From Streptomyces kaniharaensis (GTDB taxonomy: Bacteria > Actinomycetota > Actinomycetes > Streptomycetales > Streptomycetaceae), in NCBI RefSeq assembly GCF_009569385.1, contig NZ_WBOF01000001.1, forward strand, positions 1,178,001-1,242,000: DNA of 64,000 nucleotides, read 5' to 3'. Below are positions 34,851-43,575 of the stretch, piece after piece; the stretch's first letter is position 1; each line of letters opens with the position of its first letter. A program made the position numbers and the translations under genes. The notes under the pieces are model-generated. The model had not been told where the DNA came from and made no database searches. It saw only the letters and a list, made by a program, of their open reading frames with translations.

Positions 34851-36053
34851 TCAGTGCTCGACGGCGGCCGAGAGGAGCAGGTCCACCAACCGGTCAGCGG
34901 CGTCCGGCCGACCGTAGGAGCGCGCCCGCTCAGCAATGCCCGCACGCCGGTGGGCGTCGGTCAGCAGCGGGTCGACCGCCTCACGGAGGCGCTCTGCCGT
35001 CACATCACCCAGGAGCGCGACCGCCGCCCCGGCATCGTGCAGGTGGCCGGCGTTGTGGGCCTGCTCGTTGCCGGCCGAACTGGCGAGGGGAACCAGGACC
35101 CCAGCCTTACCCAGCGCCGTCAGCTCCGCGATCGTGCCCGCCCCGCTGCGGGAGAGCACCACATCGGCCAGCGCGAGGACGTCGGGCAACTCGGGACCGA
35201 CGAACCCGGTGAGCAGATACCGGGACGCCAGATGCGGGGGAAGAGTCACGGCGTGGGCCCGCAGGGCTTCGACGTTCGCCGGGCCGCACTGGTGGATCAC
35301 GTTGGCACTGGTCAGCAGCCAGGGCAGAACGTCGGCCACCAGTCCGTTGATCTGCTCCGAGCCCTGCGCGCCACCGGTGACGTACACGGTCGGGCGGTCC
35401 TGGCGGAATCCGTGCAGCCCGAGCGCCTGGATCGCCTTGTCCGCATGACCGGTCAGCACCTCGGGTCGCACCGGGTTGCCGGTGACGACCGCGATCCCAC
35501 GGGACGCCTCCGGTAGCAGCGGCAGCGTGGACTCGGAGGACACCGCGATGCGTGCCGCCCGTCCCGCGAGCGTCCGGTTGGCCAGGCCCAGGCGCACCGT
35601 CTGCTCGTGGACGACGAGCGGGCGACGACACAGCGAAGCGGCGATGCCCACCGGCACGGCGACGTATCCGCCCGTGGCCAGTACCACGTCGGGGCGGAAC
35701 CGGGAAACCACGGCGCGGGCCTGGGCGACACCGATCGGCACCCGCGCCATGTCCCGCACGTTCGCCGGAGAGACCATCCTGAGCGGGTTCCGGTGGCGTC
35801 GGATCTTCCCCGTGGCAACCGCGGCGAACTCGATAGCTTCACTCGCCGCGACACGGGATTCCAGGCTGTCCGCCGTGCCGACCCACAGGACGTCCAGCGC
35901 CCGGCCGGCAGTGGCGAGTCTCGCCCGCGCCGTGCGAACCGCAGTGAGCGCCGGGTAGGTGTGCCCGCCGGTTCCGCCACCCGTCACGATCAGCCGGAAA
36001 GGCCGCATCGGGAGACGGTCGACGGCATCGCTGATCACAGAAGGACTCCCCAT
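34851..36053 (-). CDS. MurG-like glycosyltransferase (GT28), second copy type
   Basis: 400 residues from ATG at 36053; ATG at 36008 is the alternative and nearer to the domain start. Landmarks of MurG appear in order: LIVTGGGTGGHTYPALTAV (lipid-face glycine loop 1), VLATGGYVAVPVGIAA, VVHEQTVRLGLANR, VYVTGGAQGSEQING (loop 3), and SRSGAGTIAELTALGKAGVLVPLASSAGNEQAHNA (nucleotide-sugar site). MurG adds GlcNAc to lipid I at the inner membrane face. Streptomycetes keep the true murG in the dcw cluster, so this one is an extra copy. It ends 55 bases from the formyltransferase in a convergent layout. It probably uses the formamido sugar, or another donor, on an unknown acceptor. Confidence 0.82.
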   Translation of the reverse strand: MGSPSVISDAVDRLPMRPFRLIVTGGGTGGHTYPALTAVRTARARLATAGRALDVLWVGTADSLESRVAASEAIEFAAVATGKIRRHRNPLRMVSPANVRDMARVPIGVAQARAVVSRFRPDVVLATGGYVAVPVGIAASLCRRPLVVHEQTVRLGLANRTLAGRAARIAVSSESTLPLLPEASRGIAVVTGNPVRPEVLTGHADKAIQALGLHGFRQDRPTVYVTGGAQGSEQINGLVADVLPWLLTSANVIHQCGPANVEALRAHAVTLPPHLASRYLLTGFVGPELPDVLALADVVLSRSGAGTIAELTALGKAGVLVPLASSAGNEQAHNAGHLHDAGAAVALLGDVTAERLREAVDPLLTDAHRRAGIAERARSYGRPDAADRLVDLLLSAAVEH

Positions 36054-36326
36054 CCGTTCGCACCTGGAAAGCGGCGGCCGAACACGGCGGACGATAGCAG
36101 CCACACAGAAGTCATGGTCGCCATCGCTACTCGAGCTGTGCGATGCCGTAGGCAACTTCATCCCATCGTGGACACCTGTGCAACACACCGCGAGCCACAC
36201 CCACCTCCCGGCAGGGCGGCCGCCGACCGCCCCCACCGGCCTGACAGCCCGGAACTCCCGTACCCGCAGCGGAGGTCACCCCGTCGCCGGCCGGCTCCGG
36301 CGCGACGCCGTCGCCGTCGCTGTCGC

Positions 36327-37088
36327 TCAGGAGGAGGCCCACCAGGTCGAGGGCGCCGCGACGGTGTAGCCCAGCGACTCGTACAGCGGCCTGCCGAGCT
36401 TCGAGGCGGTGAGGGTGGCGGGCAGCTCTGACAGGTGGGCGAGGGCGCCGAGCATGACGGCCCGGCCCACGCCGCGCGAGCGGAACGCGGACGACGTGCT
36501 GATCCAGTAGTGGCTGCCGACGCCGTCGGCCAGGACGCTGACGCCGACGCCCGCGGTCTCGCCGTCGATCGAGGCGATGAAGACGTCCACGCCCGGCTGT
36601 TCGATCAGCGCCGGAGGGAAGAGCTCGCCGGGGCGGTAGGGCTGGAACCCGTCCAGTTCGAAGCCCTCGATCACGACCTGCTCGGCCGTCCGGAGGTCCT
36701 CGGGCCGCTGCACCCGGATCACGTCCAGGGCCGGTTCGGCGACGGGCCCGGGCAGGCGCAGCATGATCGGCATCTGCCAGTTGCGCAGGCCAAGGTGGTT
36801 CAGGTCGGTCGAGCTGAACGGGTCCTCGACGTAGGCCGTCCCCGTGGCCCCGCGGACCAGCTCGCCCACCTCGGCCAGTTCGCCCGGGTCGAGGTCGGGT
36901 TCCTGGATCAGGACCCGCAGGCCCGCGTGCTCGTCGCCGTCGACCGCGACGAATCCGCGGCGCCGGATCACCTCGTGCCCCCGGCTCCGGCCGGTCGCGG
37001 TCCAGAAGGCGGCGGAGTTGCGGGCCTGGCCGGTCGGCGCCTCGGCGAGGGACATGGACTGGTCGGTCGAAGTGGATCCCGTTGTCAT
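36327..37088 (-). CDS. GNAT family N-acetyltransferase, two-domain form
   Basis: 253 residues from ATG at 37088. The C-terminal GNAT domain (about residues 130-250) has a DVIRVQRPEDLRTAEQVVIEGFEL start, the acetyl-CoA loop SSAFRSRGVGRAVMLGALAHL and a LGRPLYESLGYTVAA end. The N-terminal 120 residues form a degenerate GNAT-like half (RRGFVAVDGDEHAGLRVLIQEPDLDPGEL). The substrate is unknown. Its upstream side abuts the polA terminator. It lies on the same strand as polA and the glycosyltransferase, 273 bases from the latter with no gene between. Confidence 0.85.
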   Translation of the reverse strand: MTTGSTSTDQSMSLAEAPTGQARNSAAFWTATGRSRGHEVIRRRGFVAVDGDEHAGLRVLIQEPDLDPGELAEVGELVRGATGTAYVEDPFSSTDLNHLGLRNWQMPIMLRLPGPVAEPALDVIRVQRPEDLRTAEQVVIEGFELDGFQPYRPGELFPPALIEQPGVDVFIASIDGETAGVGVSVLADGVGSHYWISTSSAFRSRGVGRAVMLGALAHLSELPATLTASKLGRPLYESLGYTVAAPSTWWASS

Positions 37089-37174
37089 TGCGCCCACGCT
37101 AGTACGAAATTGACCGATCGTAGGGACCAGTTCCAGGCGAGCGGCCTGGGCCACCCCCGGGGCCGCGGACGGCG

Positions 37175-37207
37175 ACGGGCCCGGACGCTGCACGCGTCCG
37201 GGCCCGT
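37175..37207 (-). terminator. polA terminator
   Basis: A perfect 14-base stem (37175-37188 against 37194-37207) with a five-base loop sits 15 bases downstream of the polA stop, on the minus strand. Confidence 0.8.
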
Positions 37208-37221
37208 TCGACGGCGGTCCG

Positions 37222-39975
37222 TCAGTGCGCGGCGGCTTCCCAGTTGGGGCCGATGCCGACGGAGACGTCCAGGGGGGCGCGCAGCGGGTAGGCGCCGGCC
37301 ATCTGCTCGCGGACGATCGCCTCGACCTGCTCGCGTTCGCCCGGGGCCAGTTCCAGCACGATTTCGTCGTGCACCTGGAGCAGCATCCGGGAGGTGAGGC
37401 CGGCGGCGCGCAGCGCGTCGTCCACCCGCAGCATGGCGATCTTGACGATGTCGGCGGCCGAGCCCTGGATCGGGGCGTTGAGGGCCATCCGCTCGGCCAT
37501 CTCGCGGCGCTGGCGGTTGTCGCTGTTGAGGTCCGGCAGGTAGCGGCGGCGGCCGAGCAGGGTCTCGGTGTAGCCGGTGGCGCGGGCCTCGTCGACGACG
37601 CGGCGCAGGTAGTCGCGCACGCCGCCGAAGCGCTCGAAGTAGGTGTCCATCAGGCCCTGCGCCTCGGCCGGCTTGATGCCGAGCTGCTGCGAGAGCCCGT
37701 ACGCGGACAGGCCGTAGGCGAGGCCGTAGGACATCGCCTTGATCTTGCGACGCATCTCGGCGTCCACCGCGGCGCCGGGGACCTCGAAGACCTGGGAGGC
37801 GACGGTGGTGTGCAGGTCCTCGCCGGAGGCGAAGGCCTCGATGAGCGCCTCGTCCTCGGACAGGTGGGCCATGATGCGCAGTTCGATCTGCGAGTAGTCG
37901 GCGGTGAGCAGCGACTCGTAGCCCTCGCCGACGACGAAGGCGCGGCGGATGGCGCGGCCCTCCTCGGTGCGGACGGGGATGTTCTGCAGGTTCGGGTCCT
38001 GCGAGGAGAGCCGGCCGGTGGCGGCGACCATCTGGTTGAAGGTGGTGTGGATGCGTCCCTTGGGCGAGACGGTCTTGAGCAGGCCCTCGACGGTGGTGCG
38101 CAGCTTGGCCTGGTCGCGGTGGCGCAGCAGGATGACCGGCAGTTCGTTGTCGGTCTGGGTGGCGAGCCAGGTGAGCGCGTCGGCGTCGGTGGTGTAGCCG
38201 GTCTTGATCTTCTTGGTCTTGGGGAGGGCGAGTTCGCCGAAGAGGATCTCCTGGAGCTGCTTGGGCGAGCCGAGGTTGAACTCGTGCCCGGCGGCGGCGT
38301 GCGCCTCCTCGACGCAGCGCTGGATCTCGGCGGCGAACTGCGTCTCCAGGGTGGTGAGCCAGGGGCGGTCGGCGGCGATGCCGTAGCGCTCCATGCGGGC
38401 CAGCAGGGCGGCGATCGGCAGCTCCATGTCGCGCATCAGCTCGGTGGCGCCGACCTCGGCGAGGCGGGTGTCGAAGTGCGCGGCGAGGTCGAGCACGGCG
38501 CGGGCCTGCAGCATCAGGGCCTGGGCGTGTGCGGTCGGGTCCTCCTCCGGTGCGTCGAAGGCGAGTTGGCCGGTCTCGGCGGCGGGGGCCGGGGCGAGGG
38601 AGCGGGCCAGGTACTCCTCGGCGAGCACCTCCAGGGTGAAGGTGCGGCGGCCGGGCTTGTCGAGGTAGGCGGCGAGGGCGGTGTCGGCGACGACGCCCTC
38701 GATGGTCCAGCCGCGCTCGGCGAAGGCGCGCATGACCTGCTTGGCGATGTGCAGGGCCTTGGGGGCGGCCGCGTCGGCGAGCCAGGTGGCGAAGGCTCGT
38801 TCGTCCTCCTCGGCGAGCAGCGCCGGGTCGAACCAGGCGGCCGACGGCCCGGCGGCGAGCGCCACTTCGGTGACCTCGCCGGTGCCGAGCGCCCACTGGT
38901 AGACGGCGGCGAGGGCGACGGTGGTCTTGCCGTCGGAGGCGTGCTGCCGCAGCCAGGCGGCGAGGGTGCCCGGGTCGGTGAGCAGTTCGCCGTCCACCTC
39001 GACGCCGGGGGCGAGTTCGGCCTCCGCGGCCTCCTGGCCGGCGGCCGGGTCGATGCCGTAGACGCGGTCGCGGAAGTTGGCGTTGCGGAACTCCAGCGAC
39101 TCCATCAGGGTGCCGACGGCGGCCTTGTCGAACGCCACGCGGGCCAGGTCGGCCACGCCGAGCGGGAGTTCGACGTCGCGGACGAGCTCGGTGAGGACGC
39201 GGTTGCGCTTGACCGAGTCGAGGTGGTCGCGCAGCTTCTCGCCGATCTTGCCCTTCACCTCGTCGGCGCGGGCGACGAGTTCGTCGAAGGAGCCGAACTG
39301 GTTGACCCACTTGGCGGCGGTCTTCTCGCCGACGCCGGGGATGCCGGGCAGGTTGTCCGACGGGTCGCCGCGCAGGGCGGCGAGGTCCGGGTACTGGCGC
39401 GGGGTGACGCCGTACTTCTCGGCGACCTTCTCCGGGGTGTAGCGGGTGAGTTCGGAGACGCCCTTGGTCGGGTAGAGGACGGTGACGTGCTCGGTGACCA
39501 GCTGGAGCGAGTCCCGGTCGCCGGTGACGATGTCGACGTCGAAGCCGGCCGCCTCGGCGGCCGTGGCCAGGGTGGCGATGATGTCGTCGGCCTCGAAGCC
39601 CTCGACCGTCAGCCGCGGGACGTTCATGGCGTCGAGCAGTTCGCCGATCAGGCCGATCTGGCTGCGGAACTCGTCGGGCGTCTTGGCCCGGTTGGCCTTG
39701 TAGTCGGGGAACTCGACGGAGCGGAAGGTCTGGCGGGAGAGGTCGAAGGCGACCGCGAGGTGGGTGGGCCGCTCGTCCCGGACGGTGTTGGCGAGCATCG
39801 AGGCGAAGCCGTAGACCGCGTTGGTCGGCTGGCCGGTCGAGGTGTTGAAGTTCTCCACGGGCAGGGCGTAGTAGGCCCGGTAGGCCATCGAGTGCCCGTC
39901 GAGCAGCATCAGCCGGGGTCGCGGGCCGGCCCCGCCGCCACCCGTCGCGCCCTTGTCCGTACTCTGCGTAGCCAC
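37222..39975 (-). CDS. polA: DNA polymerase I
   Basis: 917 residues from GTG at 39975. It fills gaps and removes RNA primers in replication and repair. The 5'-3' exonuclease domain (about residues 20-310) has LMLLDGHSMAYRAYYALP, EADDIIATLA, VTGDRDSLQLV and LRGDPSDNLPGIPGVGEKTA. The middle domain is a 3'-5' exonuclease fold with its acidic metal ligands lost, usual in actinobacteria, so proofreading is not expected. The polymerase domain shows motif A (LLTADYSQIELRIMAHLS), the O-helix (RRKIKAMSYGLAYGLSAYG) and motif C (MLLQVHDEIVLE). It is divergent from a thioesterase gene with 235 bases between. Confidence 0.98.
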   Translation of the reverse strand: MATQSTDKGATGGGGAGPRPRLMLLDGHSMAYRAYYALPVENFNTSTGQPTNAVYGFASMLANTVRDERPTHLAVAFDLSRQTFRSVEFPDYKANRAKTPDEFRSQIGLIGELLDAMNVPRLTVEGFEADDIIATLATAAEAAGFDVDIVTGDRDSLQLVTEHVTVLYPTKGVSELTRYTPEKVAEKYGVTPRQYPDLAALRGDPSDNLPGIPGVGEKTAAKWVNQFGSFDELVARADEVKGKIGEKLRDHLDSVKRNRVLTELVRDVELPLGVADLARVAFDKAAVGTLMESLEFRNANFRDRVYGIDPAAGQEAAEAELAPGVEVDGELLTDPGTLAAWLRQHASDGKTTVALAAVYQWALGTGEVTEVALAAGPSAAWFDPALLAEEDERAFATWLADAAAPKALHIAKQVMRAFAERGWTIEGVVADTALAAYLDKPGRRTFTLEVLAEEYLARSLAPAPAAETGQLAFDAPEEDPTAHAQALMLQARAVLDLAAHFDTRLAEVGATELMRDMELPIAALLARMERYGIAADRPWLTTLETQFAAEIQRCVEEAHAAAGHEFNLGSPKQLQEILFGELALPKTKKIKTGYTTDADALTWLATQTDNELPVILLRHRDQAKLRTTVEGLLKTVSPKGRIHTTFNQMVAATGRLSSQDPNLQNIPVRTEEGRAIRRAFVVGEGYESLLTADYSQIELRIMAHLSEDEALIEAFASGEDLHTTVASQVFEVPGAAVDAEMRRKIKAMSYGLAYGLSAYGLSQQLGIKPAEAQGLMDTYFERFGGVRDYLRRVVDEARATGYTETLLGRRRYLPDLNSDNRQRREMAERMALNAPIQGSAADIVKIAMLRVDDALRAAGLTSRMLLQVHDEIVLELAPGEREQVEAIVREQMAGAYPLRAPLDVSVGIGPNWEAAAH

Positions 39976-40210
39976 GTCAACGTCCCGTTCCTGCCGATTC
40001 CACTACCGGCCACCGATCCTATGGCCCGGCACCGACAAAAGGGGCGCCGTGCAGGCCGGGCGCAGGACGGGCGCGGGGCGCGGCCGAAGGGCGCGCAGTC
40101 CGTCCCGCCACGCCAGCTCCCGGGACGCGATCACTACCGCGGAGTAGGGCGGTCGTACGATCACAGGCAAACACGACGACGTGACCCCCGAGCGGCAGGA
40201 GTTTCCCCCC

Positions 40211-40675
40211 ATGACCGATGCGGCCCCCGACGCAGCCCCCGTCCTGAAGGTCCCGCAGGACGTGCTGGACCACTTCGCCAAGCTCGGCGTCACCCCGGAG
40301 ACCTTCTCCGGCGGCCACCTCGGCGAGAAGCTCGGCATCCGGATCGTCGAGGCCTCCGGCGACCGGGTGGTCGGCACCATGCCGGTCGAGGGCAACCAGC
40401 AGCCGTACGGGCTGCTGCACGGCGGCGCGTCGGCCGCGCTGGCGGAGACGCTGGGCTCGATCGGCGCCATGCTGCACGCCGGCCCCGGCCGGTACGCGGT
40501 CGGCGTGGACCTCAACGCCACGCACCACCGCTCGGCCACCTCCGGGCTGGTCACCGGGGTCGCGACCGCCGTGTTCAAGGGGCGCACCGCCGCCACGTAC
40601 GAGATCGCGATCACCGACGACACCGGCAAGCGCGTGACCAGCTGTCGGCTGACCTGCATGCTGCGCGACCTCTGA
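40211..40675 (+). CDS. hotdog-fold thioesterase (PaaI/YbdB-like)
   Basis: 154 residues from ATG at 40211, with GCAGGAG nine bases upstream; a GTG at 40181 is in frame but has no such site. The hotdog core has KLGIRIVEASGDRVVGTMPVEGNQQPYGLLHGGASAALAETLGSIGA, where HGG followed by E (LAET) is the usual active-site pattern. GVDLNATHHRSATSG is the second strand pair. It should hydrolyse acyl- or phenylacetyl-CoA-type thioesters to free CoA from dead-end intermediates. Its place beside polA is conserved in streptomycetes in my memory, with no obvious link in function. Confidence 0.9.
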   Translation: MTDAAPDAAPVLKVPQDVLDHFAKLGVTPETFSGGHLGEKLGIRIVEASGDRVVGTMPVEGNQQPYGLLHGGASAALAETLGSIGAMLHAGPGRYAVGVDLNATHHRSATSGLVTGVATAVFKGRTAATYEIAITDDTGKRVTSCRLTCMLRDL

Positions 40676-40757
40676 CGTCCCCGGCGCCTCTCCGGCGCCT
40701 CCCCGTCAGCCATCCCGACGGCAATCCCGATAGCCGACGGATCATCAAGTCCCTTTT

Positions 40758-40817
40758 CCGCCCCCTTGTTTGACCATCGACTGCCCTGGGCAGGCGTTGG
40801 TCCGAACAAGGGGGCGG
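40758..40817. terminator. nested inverted repeat, terminator or cruciform
   Basis: Three pairs are nested: CCGCCCCCTTGTT (40758-40770) with AACAAGGGGGCGG (40805-40817), GACCA (40772-40776) with TGGTC (40798-40802), and CTGCC with GGCAG in the centre. It lies 83 bases after the thioesterase stop. It is larger and more layered than the other terminators here. Confidence 0.65.
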
Positions 40818-40866
40818 TGTCATTTCCGGACACCGGCTACACAGTTTTTAAACTTTATAACGCTCC

Positions 40867-40882
40867 GTAACAATCGAGAAAT
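40867..40882 (+). promoter_or_regulatory. GlnR-like binding site
   Basis: GTAAC-N6-GAAAT follows the streptomycete GlnR box pattern (gTnAc-N6-GaAAc) in nine of ten informative positions. It is upstream of a nitrogen-related transporter. The match is short, so a chance hit cannot be excluded. Confidence 0.35.
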
Positions 40883-40928
40883 CAGACGACCCGTCAGCTC
40901 CGGAGCTCGAAAGCACTCCCGGAGCCCC

Positions 40929-40960
40929 TTGACAGGCGCGTTGATGTCCGTATTACGGAC
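40929..40960 (+). promoter_or_regulatory. promoter with overlapping palindrome GTCCGTA-T-TACGGAC
   Basis: TTGACA (40929-40934) and TATTAC (40951-40956) are 16 bases apart. The -10 lies inside the perfect odd palindrome 40946-40960, so a repressor bound there would block the promoter. It would give a liv leader of about 330 bases. Confidence 0.5.
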
Positions 40961-41293
40961 CTCAACGCCCGAAACCTGCACACCGAACGCTCTCGTCCGA
41001 TTACCGGTGTATCCAGCAGCAACCCCCATTTCCAGCCCTTACATGGCTCTACCAGCGCCTGAGGGCCCGAAACCACCGGGTCGGTCGCGCTTGAACGACC
41101 ACATGTTGAGACAACTGCTACGTGTGCTCATAACAAGAGAATCACAGCCTCGCCACACCCCTGCCGGAGCCGCCCCGGCGGCATCTAGAGTCACGGCCAG
41201 TCACCGCGCCACCGGATTGGGCCAGGCCCATCGCGCACCTCGGCTCCCGCCATTTCAGGCGCGGCGCCTTTCTGAACAGAAGGGGACACCCTC

Positions 41294-42529
41294 GTGCGTC
41301 ATCGTTCAGCAGTTGTCGTGAGCATTGCCGTGATCGGCGCCCTCAGCCTCTCCGCGTGCGGTTCGCGCGGCGAGAAGAAGTCCGGCGACGGAGGCGGCAA
41401 CGGCGGCTCCGCCACCACCGTCACCATCGGCGTCGACGCCCCGCTCACCGGCGACCTCTCCGCCCTCGGCCTCGGCATCCGCAACTCCGTCGAGCTCGCG
41501 GTCAAGAAGGCCAACGAGCAGAACGAGGTCCCCGGGGTCAAGTTCCAGATCAAGGCCCTCGACGACACCGCCAAGCCCGCCCCCGGCCAGCAGAACGCCA
41601 CCCAGCTCGTCGCCGACAACAGCGTCGTCGGTGTCGTCGGCCCCCTCAACTCCAGCGTCGCCCAGTCGATGCAGCAGATCTTCAACGACGCCAACCTCGT
41701 CGAGATCTCCCCCGCCAACACCGGCGTCGCCCTCAGCCAGGGCGAGAAGTGGGCCAGCGGCGAGAAGAAGCGCCCCTTCAAGTCCTACTTCCGCACCGCC
41801 ACCACCGACGCCGTCCAGGGCCCGTTCGCCGCCCAGTTCCTGGTCAAGGACGCCAAGAAGACCAAGGTCTTCCTCATCGACGACCAGAAGACCTACGGCG
41901 CCGGCCTCGCCGCCACCTTCAAGGGAGAGTTCACCAAGCAGGGCGGCACCATCGTCGGCGAGGAGCACGTCAACCCGGACGACCGCGACTTCGCCGCCAT
42001 CGTCACCAAGGTCAAGAGCTCCGGCGCCGAGGCCGTCTACTACGGCGGCGAGTACCCCGCCGCCGGCCCGCTCTCCCTCCAGCTCAAGGAGGCCGGCGTC
42101 GCCATCCCGCTGATGGGCGGCGACGGCATCCAGAGCGGCGACTTCATCAAGCTCAACCCCAAGAGCCAGGGCGACTACGCCACCGCCGTCGGCCTGCCCG
42201 TCGAGCAGCTGCCCACCGCGGCCAAGTTCATCTCCGACTACAAGGCCGCCGGCTACAAGGACGCCTACGAGACCTACGGCGGCTACTCCTACGACAGCGC
42301 CTGGGCCATCATCGAGGCCCTCAAGAACGTCGTGACCGCCAACAACGGCAAGCTGCCCGGCAGCCCGCGCGCCGCGGTCGTCGACGCCGTCCAGAAGGTC
42401 TCCTTCGACGGCGTGACCGGCAAGGTCTCGTTCGACGAGTTCGGCGACACCACCAACAAGCAGCTCACCGTCTACACCGTCAAGGACGGCAAGTGGGCCG
42501 TGGAGAAGTCCGGCACCTTCAGCGGCTGA
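41294..42529 (+). CDS. livK: branched-chain amino acid ABC transporter, substrate-binding lipoprotein
   Basis: 411 residues from GTG at 41294, with AGAAGGGGA upstream. The signal sequence MRHRSAVVVSIAVIGALSL ends in the lipobox LSAC, so it is tethered outside the membrane. The type I periplasmic binding fold starts with VTIGVDAPLTGDLSALGLGIRNSVELAVKKAN. VGVVGPLNSSVAQSM and KKTKVFLIDDQKTYGAGLAATF are conserved ligand-cleft segments, followed by EAVYYGGEYPAAGPL. It probably binds Leu, Ile or Val, although urea or amides are possible in this family. It heads the livKHMGF operon; a hairpin behind it should keep its level above that of the permeases. Confidence 0.92.
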   Translation: MRHRSAVVVSIAVIGALSLSACGSRGEKKSGDGGGNGGSATTVTIGVDAPLTGDLSALGLGIRNSVELAVKKANEQNEVPGVKFQIKALDDTAKPAPGQQNATQLVADNSVVGVVGPLNSSVAQSMQQIFNDANLVEISPANTGVALSQGEKWASGEKKRPFKSYFRTATTDAVQGPFAAQFLVKDAKKTKVFLIDDQKTYGAGLAATFKGEFTKQGGTIVGEEHVNPDDRDFAAIVTKVKSSGAEAVYYGGEYPAAGPLSLQLKEAGVAIPLMGGDGIQSGDFIKLNPKSQGDYATAVGLPVEQLPTAAKFISDYKAAGYKDAYETYGGYSYDSAWAIIEALKNVVTANNGKLPGSPRAAVVDAVQKVSFDGVTGKVSFDEFGDTTNKQLTVYTVKDGKWAVEKSGTFSG

Positions 42530-42559
42530 GCCGTCGGCCCCACTTCTCCAGCACCACAA

Positions 42560-42592
42560 GCGCGCGGGGGTGCCACGAGTGCCCCCGCGCGC
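42560..42592 (+). terminator. intra-operon hairpin between livK and livH
   Basis: An 11-base perfect stem (GCGCGCGGGGG 42560-42570 with 42582-42592) sits 31 bases behind livK. There is no T-run. It probably acts as a partial terminator or mRNA-stabilising element that favours the binding protein over the permeases. Confidence 0.6.
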
Positions 42593-42645
42593 GCCCACAT
42601 CCACCACCCACGCGGACACCCCGAACGCACAACGGAGGCCCAGCG

Positions 42646-43575
42646 GTGCACGACCTACCGCAGCAGCTGGCCAACGGCCTGATCCTCGGAGCCCTCTACG
42701 GGCTCGTCGCGATCGGCTACACGATGGTCTACGGCATCGTCCAGCTCATCAACTTCGCCCACGGCGAGATCGTCATGGTCGGCGGCTTCGGCGCGCTGAC
42801 CGCCTACCTCGCCCTCCCCGGCGGCACCACACTCTGGCTGGCCCTACCGCTGATGCTGATCGCCGGCATCCTGGTCTCCACCCTCACCGCCGTCGCCGCC
42901 GAGCGCTTCGCCTACCGCCCGCTGCGCAGCGCCCCCCGACTCGCCCCCCTCATCACCGCGATCGGGCTGTCCATCCTCCTCCAGCAGCTCGTCTTCTCCT
43001 TCTACCCCGACGCCAAGAAGGCCCGCGTCTTCCCCAAGATCCCCGGCGACCCCTTCAGCCTCGGCTCCATCACCATCCAGCGCAGCGACGTCTTCCTGAT
43101 CATCGCCGCCCCGCTCTGCATGCTCGCCCTCGGCTGGTTCGTCACCCGCACCCGCTCCGGCCGCGCCATGCAGGCCACCAGCCAGGACCCCGACACCGCC
43201 AAGCTCATGGGCATCGACACCGACCGCATCATCGTCATGGCCTTCGCCATCGGCGCCGCGTTCGCCGCCGTCGCCGCCGTCGCCTACGGCCTGCGCAGCG
43301 GCCAGGTCGACTTCCGCATGGGCTTCCTCCTCGGCCTCAAGGCCTTCACCGCCGCCGTCCTCGGCGGCATCGGCAACATCTACGGCGCCATGCTCGGCGG
43401 CGTCGCCCTCGGCCTCGCCGAAAGCCTCGCCACCGGCTACATCCAGCACCTCCCCGGCATGCACCTCTTCGGAGGCGGCGCCTGGAAGGACGTCTGGGCG
43501 TTCGTACTCCTCATCCTCGTGCTCCTCGTCCGGCCCCAGGGCCTGCTCGGCGAGCGCGTCGCGGACAGGGCGTGA
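42646..43575 (+). CDS. livH: branched-chain amino acid ABC transporter permease LivH
   Basis: 309 residues from GTG at 42646, with CGGAGG ten bases upstream. Eight membrane helices are seen. The family signatures are NGLILGALYGLVAIGYTMVYGIVQLINFAHGEIVMVGGF at the N-terminus and the ATP-binding-protein contact loop RAMQATSQDPDTAKLMGIDTDRIIVMAFAIGAAFAAVAAV. GFLLGLKAFTAAVLGGIGNIYGAMLGG is a second conserved stretch. With LivM it forms the channel across the membrane. It overlaps livM by four bases. Confidence 0.95.
   Translation: MHDLPQQLANGLILGALYGLVAIGYTMVYGIVQLINFAHGEIVMVGGFGALTAYLALPGGTTLWLALPLMLIAGILVSTLTAVAAERFAYRPLRSAPRLAPLITAIGLSILLQQLVFSFYPDAKKARVFPKIPGDPFSLGSITIQRSDVFLIIAAPLCMLALGWFVTRTRSGRAMQATSQDPDTAKLMGIDTDRIIVMAFAIGAAFAAVAAVAYGLRSGQVDFRMGFLLGLKAFTAAVLGGIGNIYGAMLGGVALGLAESLATGYIQHLPGMHLFGGGAWKDVWAFVLLILVLLVRPQGLLGERVADRA

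Larger units (their letters stand above)
40676..41293. other. long regulatory region before the branched-chain amino acid transporter
   Basis: 618 bases without a supported gene, unusually AT-rich for this genome around 40840-40900. In order it holds a large nested hairpin (40758-40817), a GlnR-like site (40867-40882), and a TTGACA promoter with an overlapping palindrome (40929-40960). A second AT-rich spot is at 41105-41150 (TTGAGA, then CATAACAAG). The layout suggests control of the liv operon by nitrogen or amino acid supply. Confidence 0.55.

Noticed and set aside
31983..36053. Part of a standard deoxysugar antibiotic cluster
   Set aside because: No rmlA, ketoreductase, polyketide or peptide synthase, or export and resistance gene stands next to it.
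28242..36326. A whole integrative element or prophage between hrpB and polA
   Set aside because: No integrase, att-like repeat, or transfer or phage gene is seen; the resolvase-like protein lacks the catalytic site. Cassette-type gain remains possible but not a defined element.
40770..41321. Open frame across the livK upstream region
   Set aside because: No ribosome binding site, AT-rich content with poor codon bias, and the regulatory elements lie inside it.
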